A stretch of 13,426 nt of DNA, from the NCBI GenBank assembly GCA_946415665.1, contig CAMKTI010000040.1, positions 1 through 13,426 of the forward strand, given 5' to 3'. A program made the translations under genes and the position numbers. The stretch is from an uncultured Clostridia bacterium. Lineage in GTDB: Bacteria > Bacillota > Clostridia > Lachnospirales > CAMVHY01. The notes beneath the pieces are model-generated. The model was not told the DNA's origin. It saw nothing but the letters and a program-made list of their open reading frames with translations, and ran no database searches. The number at the start of each line of letters is the position of its first letter. The stretch's first letter is position 1. Below, piece after piece: positions 7,461-13,426 of the stretch.

Positions 7461-7913
7461 GGCCTACAGCAGAAATCAGGTCATATCGAAGATAAAAGAG
7501 AACTCAATTCTAAAATACATTTAGCCGTCAATGAGCGCGGTACGCCTGCGAAATTTATTGTTACATAAAGAATACTGGTCGATTGTAAAGAAGCCATTAA
7601 TTTGCTCAAAAATATCGATGCAAAATTAATCCCTGCAGATCGTGCCACAGTCATCCTGCCAAAATCCAATCGGAAATTTAAATAAAATTTTGATTCTGCT
7701 TTATATCATTTGTGGCATATTGTCAAAAATATATTTTTGAAATTTAAGCATTGGCCCGGCATCTCTACCCGCTTTTCAAAACTTCTGTTACCTTCCGTAC
7801 TTCTTTTTTTGTTCGTACTATTTCCCTGTCTCTTGCTTCTCTTTAATTTTTTTGTTATCATTTATTTTTTTCTAAAACTATTTTCTTTAAAAAAAATTTT
7901 GTTTGCTACTTGA
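7461..7913 (+). pseudogene. Decayed IS5-type (DDE) transposase, N-terminus missing
   Basis: The plus frame 7461 onward reads KIHLAVNERGTPAKFIV, then a TAA at 7566, then VDCKEAINLLKNIDAKLI-ADRA, then VILPKSNRK, a second TAA at 7683, and LYHLWHIVKNIFLKFKHW-GISTRFSK. This order is the C-terminal half of IS5-family transposases (KIHLAV, ADRAYD, PPKxNRK, LRHxVENxFxxLKxWRGIATRYAK). Everything is in one frame, so the damage is point stops plus a deletion of about 18 codons after ADRA. The second catalytic Asp survives in ADR, but the catalytic Glu of VEN is Lys (VKN). The first ~100 residues are absent upstream. Recognisable homology ends near 7800; beyond it the frame is a hydrophobic, T-rich run to the TGA at 7911. 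It is a dead element, known only from motifs here. No clear terminal inverted repeats were found. Confidence 0.85.
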
Positions 7914-7943
7914 CAAACGAAAGATTTTGGTTTACCATTGAAA

Positions 7944-7979
7944 ATAAGTTTTGATTTTTAGTAGTAAAATCAAGCTTAT
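7944..7979. repeat. Imperfect inverted repeat downstream of the IS remnant
   Basis: ATAAG/CTTAT outer arms (7944-7948, 7975-7979) and TTGATTTT/AAAATCAA inner arms (7951-7958, 7966-7973) give 13 pairs with a small bulge and a 7-base loop. T-rich sequence follows after a few bases. It could stop read-through into the giant gene or be an old IS end. Neither is shown. Confidence 0.4.
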
Positions 7980-8030
7980 AAAAATTTTATTTTTTGTTTG
8001 ACAATCGATAATTTGGTAATTACTCACAGT

Positions 8031-8073
8031 AGGAAGTGGATTAAATAGCGTTGGAGTAAATGCTATACTTCTT
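8031..8073. repeat. Interrupted inverted repeat overlapping the giant gene promoter
   Basis: AGGAAGT (8031-8037) and ATAGC (8045-8049) are complementary to GCTAT (8062-8066) and ACTTCTT (8067-8073), with one G-T pair. The right arm contains the -10 hexamer TATACT. Because it spans the promoter rather than lying in the transcript, it would act as DNA (an operator) if it acts at all. Confidence 0.4.
8041..8069 (+). promoter_or_regulatory. Probable extended -10 promoter of the giant gene
   Basis: TGCTATACT (8061-8069) is an extended -10 with five of six matches in the hexamer, the same TGC-TA style as the deoB and peptidase promoters. The -35 at 17 bp (TTAAAT, 8041-8046) is poor. Transcription would start near 8076, leaving a U-rich leader of about 83 bases before the TTG. 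A consensus TTGACA at 7998-8003 has no matching -10 at the right distance. Confidence 0.5.
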
Positions 8074-8145
8074 GTTTATCATTTATTGCTTTGTTATTTT
8101 GTTTGATTTTTTTTCGTTTTTGTCGATGCTCTTTAGTTAATATGT

Positions 8146-8151
8146 GGGAGG
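8146..8151 (+). promoter_or_regulatory. Ribosome binding site deciding a TTG start
   Basis: GGGAGG lies seven bases before the TTG at 8159, ideal spacing. The frame has a TAA at 8138-8140, so the gene cannot begin further upstream except at a GTG (8144) that lies within the ribosome site itself. The first ATG in frame (8213) has no such site. Confidence 0.8.
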
Positions 8152-8158
8152 TTTTAAA

Positions 8159-11100
8159 TTGGATAATTTGAATTTTGTTGATGGCATAAATTGGAATGAA
8201 GTAAAATTTATAATGAAAGGTGATAGAATCGAAACATTTTTAAAGGATGAAAAAGAAGAAATTAATAGAGATAATGATAATAAACAAAAATTAAGCTCGC
8301 ATTTTTACAATTTACTTGAAAAGTGCGTATGGAATAAGTGTAATGAAATGAACGTGAATATCAGAGATGATAACAAAAATGAAATTAAGCTTTTTATATT
8401 TAAAAGTATGGTGGATTTATATAATCTTTATGTAAGTACTATAAATAATAGTGAACCGTCGCAGATTAACACACAGGTTGTTGATGAACACACTCTTATA
8501 TTGCCGAAAAGCGACGGAAAGGTAAAAAGTATAGAACTGTATGATGTGATGACCACACTTAAAAAACAGTTTCACTTTCCTGACGATTTGGTTCAAAATC
8601 AAGCTCGGATTCGAATAAATTCATCAAATACGATAACAATAGGTGCAAATCAAAATGCAGAAATTGATAATGAAGAACAAGTTAATGATAATTTGGTTAT
8701 GCCAAGTAAATTTAAATTTTTTTGTAGTGAATTGAAAAAATTAAAAGGCAAAGTTAGCGAATTGGTGAAAAAAAAAGATAAAAGAAACGGTATTCCCAAA
8801 AACTTTGAAGTAACTTCCTATATCAACGATTTTTCCGTATTTCTTTATTTTTTAGACCAAATGAAGATATATTTAAATAAACATCAAGAAGTTTTGAGAT
8901 TGGATTTTATTTTGACGTGTGCATATTATTTTCTTGGTAGGAGTAGGAAGCGACAATGTTTTTATAAATTTTGTCAATGGTTGCGTTCAGATAAATTTAT
9001 TTATTTTAGCCAGAAACAAGGACAAAAATCGTACGAAGAATATTGGGTGAAATGGGAAGATATCAAAGATGTGATTTTGCGGATTCGCGGTGTTTATTCG
9101 AGATCTAATTTTGTTATTCCAACTAATTTCGTTTTAAATTGTGTTATAGAAAGTGGCGAAAAGGAGAGATATAGTGTTGAAGATTTAAATCAAATGATAG
9201 ATAAATTTGTTTTTTATCGTGATACTATTCAATATATCAATGAACGATTGGGTTATAATAACAGCAGTTGTAATTTACGTAAAGAGAGACAGATTTGCAT
9301 GCTTAATGCATTAGCAAATAATCCGAATAAAACTATAATGCTTTCTAATTTACCACAAGACTTTATTAATTTGTTAAATGTCTTCGTAAATTTTGGTGAA
9401 GACAAAAAAAAGAAGAATGAAATAGAAGACATTGCCAACACAATAAATAATTTAAAAGACATTAATATTGATAATATTGATATTGAGAATAAGAAAATTA
9501 ATTGTCATAAGTTGTTTGTTAATATTTTGAAGAAACTACGTACGCAATATAGCGATGATGCGTCTTACAATATTAATTTTGTTACAAAAAGTTGGAGATC
9601 CGAAGTTTATAGTGTTACACCTGAGATATTAAAATTTATGGCTGTGATTAATTTTGATGCTTTGGCTGTTTTGTTAAAAAAATTTTGTATTTCACAAGAC
9701 ATACTTGAAAAAAAAGGTTTTGATATGAAACTGGTAAGTGGGATAATCAAGAATTTATATCGCGCATTTATTAATAAACAGAAAGAACTTGAGAAGCAAC
9801 GATTGGAAAATCAAGATAATGTGGATTATGCAGTGTTGTTTAAGAGTGGTTGGTTTGAGTTTGTCGAACCGATTAAATGTCTTTACGGTAATTTTTTATA
9901 TCCGCTGCTGTCACATTCGAGTAGTAAAAACAGAAAACTCGAAATATCATCGAGTGATTATACAAAGTTGATTGTAATTACAGATAAATTAACGGCATTT
10001 GGTTTGTTGAATGATAGTTATGAATACAAATTTATAAATCAAGCTGAAAAACTGGAAGAAGATAAAATTAATTCAGCAACAAAGAATATGAATTTTAATT
10101 GTATAAAAGAGGAATATAAGAAATCCCAGATGAAAAGCAATGCACAAAAAAATCCGTCTGAAAACCAAAATAAAATAATTGAAAATGAAAATCCACAGGC
10201 AAATAAAGAATTTGATTTTAAAAATATGAATCGATTTGATGTGTATAAAATAAATTCTAAGTTGATAGATAGTCGTTTTACAGAAATAAAGTTTGAAGAT
10301 AATGGGCTCTCATGTTTAAACAATATCTTTTTGTGGTACAAATATATTAAATGTAATGGGGATACTTCCATTCCAACAAAGTACTTGTATCGTGTTTTTA
10401 ATCGTATGAACAAAAAAGTGATAAAATATGACAGTAATGATGTGTTGTTAGCTGTCGATTTTGTAATTGATATTTTAAACGGAAAAAGAGAAATTAATGA
10501 ATCAAGAAATCAAGAAAAAGAGATAATCGGTATAAATGATAATGAATCAAGAAATCAAGAAAAAGAGATAATCGGTATAAATGATTTTGATTGCATCTGC
10601 AAACTGACTGAAGATTATGCAAATTATTTATCAAATTTATTAAATGAGCAAAATGCCGGCGATGTCAAAAAAGATATTGAGAGATTTTATAATTTAGTCG
10701 AAGCTGCAACATCGTTATATGTTTATGGTTTCAATCGTGTTTATTACCTATTTCCCGTTGATGAACCACTTATGGATATGAATACTAATAGGTATCGTAC
10801 GCTTGAAAAAACGCTTCTTGAGAGTTTTAACTCATTGTTCAAGTATATCAGAAACATTAAAAATATAAATGCGTTAGAAAATAAAAATAATTACTTGTAT
10901 TGCAAGTTTTACCTGACTAAGGCTATAAATGATCTTGAGCGCGCTTTTTTAAAAAAGCAAACAACAAGGACAAAAAAAGAGAAAAAAGAAAATGAAATAA
11001 AACCTATTTCATGGGATAAGCTACATGATGAATTAATCGGTTTTGAAGAAAAACGTCAACTGTGTGTATTTAAACCTAACGATCGTTTAATTAATCGTGA

Positions 11101-13426
11101 ATTAACACACACTTTAATGGATGATGTTGTACGTGATTTTGACAACTTAACAAATGAGTACCTAATCAAATTGTTACCCAAAGATCAAAGTAAAGATAGT
11201 TCAAAAAATAAAAATGAGTCCGAAGACGTTGGGATTAGCGGTCTTGTTAAAAAGTTATACAACGGATATTTCACAGATAAGATCCAGCATTATAGTTTAA
11301 GTTATAACAATAAATTACGCGTACTGTGTTTGTATGAAGTTGTATTTCCTGTTGTTGGTGAATTTTATAAAATGTTCCCTTTTATGACAAGTGATACAGA
11401 AATGTATAAATCGGATTTGAAAACAATTTTGGGTTCTGTTACTCGGAGATTGCTTACTTCTCTCCAAGATTATGATGTCTTGAATCGTGGGAATATTCGG
11501 CTTGATATCGCATATGATGACGTGTATAAAATGCTATCTAATTATTTTAATCAATTAGTCACAGGGAACTATTTTGAATACAATCAATGGTATGCTTATA
11601 CGTTGTTTAGGTCAAATATGAAAAATTATGGCAAAATCGATGAGAATGACGTTAAAGATATTGTAAACAAAACAGATTTTATTTTGAGAAATAAAGTCGT
11701 GAGTTTGACTGATTTTAATAAATTTTTGGATGATATATTAAAGACAAGAGAGAATATAATTGGTCCCGTTACCATCAAAGATTTATTATATCGAATCTCT
11801 AGTTGTGTAATATTCAGTGAGCAGAACAAACCTAATGATATAAAAAATTTATTCCAACTTATACAAAAGGTATACCAAAATGATAAAATCGATAAAGACA
11901 ATAAAACTAAAGATAATTTAATATCATCAGGAAAAATACGTTTGGATGATGCTTTTCCAATTATACAAGCGATGTTTGCCGATGCGAAAATTACTACCGA
12001 TTTAATTGATATTTTTACTGACAAAAATTTGTTTGAACCACATTCGCTGTCATCAGAGAATTTAGATAAAATGGCTAGAATAATTAAATTAAAAGGTGGA
12101 ATCCAATCCGATAATTTTGTGCCTAATAATTCAAATGGCAATAAGCGGTCGCTCGAGAGTTTTTTAGATATGAATTGTGGTAAAGTAACTATTTGGACGA
12201 TGTCAGGATATTTAGATTTAGTGTCGGTATTTTATTGTAAAAAAATTAATTACGATGGGAAAGTGTGCGGAACTTTTACTGCCAACGAAATAAATGCCAT
12301 TATTGCACAAGGCTTGAAATTATCTGACAATTGGTATGATTTGTGTAAATTTATTGAGTGCAATTGGGATGGTTGTGGTGTTGTTAGTTTGTCTGAAGAA
12401 AGTAAATTTAGAGAACTTGAAGGAGAAGAATATATTAAAAGTGATAACAATGTGGCTATTCTTGAGTTTCTGAAAGCTTTGCAACAACCCATCAAAATAT
12501 TAATAATTAACCAAGATAATTGTCAAAATAAATTAATCTGCAGCATACAATCAATCAGTAAAAACGTCGAATTATTTTCGCGAGATAAGAAAAATAAAAA
12601 TATCAAAGAGGAATCGCAGTTAGATGTTTCGGAAATAATAAAAAATTATATATATGTATTTAACAGAGGAACTCATATTTTAAATAATGAACAGTGGAAA
12701 CAGATTTTCAGCGAATTTGAGAAATTATTACGTAATATAGATAATAATTATATTCAGAAAAGTTATTCTTATGGTGATAAGAATTTACTTGATTCACAAT
12801 CTATATTTAATATTTTATCACGCGTAAAAACAATCACAGGAGATATTAGTCATTGGTATCCTATTTTGCGATTTGTCGGAAGGGCTCAGTTAAAGACACC
12901 AGATATATTTTATTTGCTTTTTTCGAAAGAAGAGATTGAAACGCTAAATAACGATAACACTGGAGAACATGTAAAATTTGATTCTGAAAAAAGATCGCGT
13001 GTTGAAAATTGGATTTATGAGTATTTAAATATTTTACCAGACTCAAGTTTATCAGGAGATCATTTAATAGATCTATATAGAGTGATGGTTGCATATAAAA
13101 TTAAAGTTGATGAAAAATGCTTTACGGACTTTTTTCTAGCGCAGAAGGGATGGGTAAAGTTCGATTTCTTTCAAAACTGTTTAAAAAATTTGCTTAGAGA
13201 AGGCATAGAAATCTTTAATGATGATAAATTAAGAATAATTTTGAATCAGTTAAACTCACTAGGTAACGATGTTAAAACTTGCGAAATATTGTGTGAGATA
13301 AGAAAATACATCAAAGGAGATTTTATTTTTTCAGCAAACGATAAAAATCCTGTAAGTTTAACAATTGGCAAGGCGATAGCGAATGTCAGCGTAAGAGAAG
13401 ATATAACTGAAAAGATAAACAAAGTA
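8159..13426 (+). CDS. Giant alpha-solenoid protein with PPR-like repeats (5' part, at least 1756 aa)
   Basis: The frame has no stop from the TTG at 8159 to the last base, so the protein exceeds 1756 residues. It is rich in Asn, Lys, Asp and Ile, with no signal peptide, membrane helix or enzyme motif that I can see, and is probably cytoplasmic. It appears to be built of helical hairpins. Several units follow the 35-residue pentatricopeptide pattern (helix A ending in x-G, helix B LxLFxxM, then GIxPD). The clearest is 1549-1582 (F1550-N1551, G1561, I1569-L1570, P1581-D1582). Three consecutive units cover 1615-1651 (LIDLYRVMVAYKIKVD), 1652-1688 (LLREGI) and 1689-1721 (LNQLNSLGNDVKTCEIL). Others are near 121-143 (GKVKSIELYDVM, P141-D142), 201-225, 603-623, 737-773 (YRVFNRMNKKVIKYD) and 1258-1281. 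Low-complexity linkers lie near 630-690, 930-945 and 1006-1025. PPR proteins usually bind single-stranded RNA; that role is inference here, and TPR- or SEL1-like solenoids are the alternative. No partner gene is in view. Confidence 0.85.
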   Translation, partial: MDNLNFVDGINWNEVKFIMKGDRIETFLKDEKEEINRDNDNKQKLSSHFYNLLEKCVWNKCNEMNVNIRDDNKNEIKLFIFKSMVDLYNLYVSTINNSEPSQINTQVVDEHTLILPKSDGKVKSIELYDVMTTLKKQFHFPDDLVQNQARIRINSSNTITIGANQNAEIDNEEQVNDNLVMPSKFKFFCSELKKLKGKVSELVKKKDKRNGIPKNFEVTSYINDFSVFLYFLDQMKIYLNKHQEVLRLDFILTCAYYFLGRSRKRQCFYKFCQWLRSDKFIYFSQKQGQKSYEEYWVKWEDIKDVILRIRGVYSRSNFVIPTNFVLNCVIESGEKERYSVEDLNQMIDKFVFYRDTIQYINERLGYNNSSCNLRKERQICMLNALANNPNKTIMLSNLPQDFINLLNVFVNFGEDKKKKNEIEDIANTINNLKDINIDNIDIENKKINCHKLFVNILKKLRTQYSDDASYNINFVTKSWRSEVYSVTPEILKFMAVINFDALAVLLKKFCISQDILEKKGFDMKLVSGIIKNLYRAFINKQKELEKQRLENQDNVDYAVLFKSGWFEFVEPIKCLYGNFLYPLLSHSSSKNRKLEISSSDYTKLIVITDKLTAFGLLNDSYEYKFINQAEKLEEDKINSATKNMNFNCIKEEYKKSQMKSNAQKNPSENQNKIIENENPQANKEFDFKNMNRFDVYKINSKLIDSRFTEIKFEDNGLSCLNNIFLWYKYIKCNGDTSIPTKYLYRVFNRMNKKVIKYDSNDVLLAVDFVIDILNGKREINESRNQEKEIIGINDNESRNQEKEIIGINDFDCICKLTEDYANYLSNLLNEQNAGDVKKDIERFYNLVEAATSLYVYGFNRVYYLFPVDEPLMDMNTNRYRTLEKTLLESFNSLFKYIRNIKNINALENKNNYLYCKFYLTKAINDLERAFLKKQTTRTKKEKKENEIKPISWDKLHDELIGFEEKRQLCVFKPNDRLINRELTHTLMDDVVRDFDNLTNEYLIKLLPKDQSKDSSKNKNESEDVGISGLVKKLYNGYFTDKIQHYSLSYNNKLRVLCLYEVVFPVVGEFYKMFPFMTSDTEMYKSDLKTILGSVTRRLLTSLQDYDVLNRGNIRLDIAYDDVYKMLSNYFNQLVTGNYFEYNQWYAYTLFRSNMKNYGKIDENDVKDIVNKTDFILRNKVVSLTDFNKFLDDILKTRENIIGPVTIKDLLYRISSCVIFSEQNKPNDIKNLFQLIQKVYQNDKIDKDNKTKDNLISSGKIRLDDAFPIIQAMFADAKITTDLIDIFTDKNLFEPHSLSSENLDKMARIIKLKGGIQSDNFVPNNSNGNKRSLESFLDMNCGKVTIWTMSGYLDLVSVFYCKKINYDGKVCGTFTANEINAIIAQGLKLSDNWYDLCKFIECNWDGCGVVSLSEESKFRELEGEEYIKSDNNVAILEFLKALQQPIKILIINQDNCQNKLICSIQSISKNVELFSRDKKNKNIKEESQLDVSEIIKNYIYVFNRGTHILNNEQWKQIFSEFEKLLRNIDNNYIQKSYSYGDKNLLDSQSIFNILSRVKTITGDISHWYPILRFVGRAQLKTPDIFYLLFSKEEIETLNNDNTGEHVKFDSEKRSRVENWIYEYLNILPDSSLSGDHLIDLYRVMVAYKIKVDEKCFTDFFLAQKGWVKFDFFQNCLKNLLREGIEIFNDDKLRIILNQLNSLGNDVKTCEILCEIRKYIKGDFIFSANDKNPVSLTIGKAIANVSVREDITEKINKV
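10496..10585 (+). repeat. Perfect 45-bp in-frame tandem duplication inside the giant gene
   Basis: Two identical 45-base units (10496-10540 and 10541-10585) encode NESRNQEKEIIGIND twice, residues 780-794 and 795-809. There is not one base difference, so the duplication is recent or kept identical. It directly follows the PPR-like helix ending at VIDILNGK and so probably lengthens a linker. Confidence 0.97.

Noticed and set aside
7481..7669. Minus-strand 62-residue frame
   Set aside because: It is antisense to the transposase remnant, whose plus-strand reading matches a known family.
7998..8026. TTGACA at 7998 as the main promoter of the giant gene
   Set aside because: The hexamer 17 bp downstream (TACTCA) is a poor -10, and other spacings do not help. 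The extended -10 at 8061-8069 is better.
11626..12141. Long minus-strand frame (171 residues), and the similar one at 10039-10413
   Set aside because: Both lie wholly inside the giant gene, are Ser/Leu/Phe/Ile-rich as expected of the complement of a Lys/Asn/Asp-rich gene, and lack a convincing ribosome site.
8213..13426. ATG at 8213 as the start of the giant gene
   Set aside because: It has no ribosome site, whereas TTG at 8159 has GGGAGG at ideal spacing and the 18 codons between are open.
1..13426. CRISPR array, rRNA or toxin-antitoxin pair
   Set aside because: No regularly spaced repeats, rRNA sequence, or pair of small overlapping genes was found on either strand. The only exact tandem repeat is the coding one at 10496-10585.

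Overview
The window is strongly AT-rich with short, mostly well-spaced genes, strong Shine-Dalgarno sites (GGAGG, GGGAGG, GGAAGG) and sigma-70-type promoters (TTGACA or TTAACA, 17 bp, TATAAT or TAAAAT, often with an upstream TG). This points to a low-GC bacterium. A Firmicute-like (Bacillota) host is my best guess from the overall look of MalQ, DeoB and the secreted papain-family peptidase, but I cannot prove it from the sequence. Standard code fits every gene (stops TAA/TGA/TAG, Trp as TGG).

Left part (1-7030): a set of monocistronic genes arranged mostly as convergent and divergent pairs, separated by bidirectional hairpin terminators. In order these are the 3' end of a membrane protein (+), malQ 4-alpha-glucanotransferase (-), tRNA-Lys(CUU) (-), an unrecognised helical 206-residue protein (+), an exported papain-family (C1) peptidase with a probable lectin-like C-terminal part (-), deoB phosphopentomutase (+), and an unrecognised two-helix membrane protein with a very acidic tail (-). 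Glycogen/maltodextrin use (MalQ) and nucleoside salvage (DeoB) are ordinary housekeeping metabolism. No partner genes of either pathway are in the window.

Middle part (7030-8158): more than 1 kb of decaying accessory DNA. It holds a minus-strand terminator, a 47-codon leftover of a membrane-protein-like reading frame, a clear but dead IS5-type transposase (two in-frame stops, missing N-terminus, internal deletion, catalytic Glu replaced), and several inverted repeats. The last ~130 bp carry the promoter and ribosome site of the next gene.

Right part (8159-13426): one uninterrupted plus-strand reading frame of 1756 codons, starting at a TTG with an excellent Shine-Dalgarno and running off the window edge. 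No enzyme domain, signal peptide or membrane helix is visible. Many segments fit the 35-residue pentatricopeptide repeat (PPR) pattern, most clearly residues 1549-1582 and three consecutive units from 1615 to 1721. I read it as a giant cytoplasmic alpha-solenoid, possibly an RNA-binding PPR-like protein. That would be unusual in a bacterium, and it is the most interesting object in the window. It also contains a perfect 45-bp in-frame tandem duplication.
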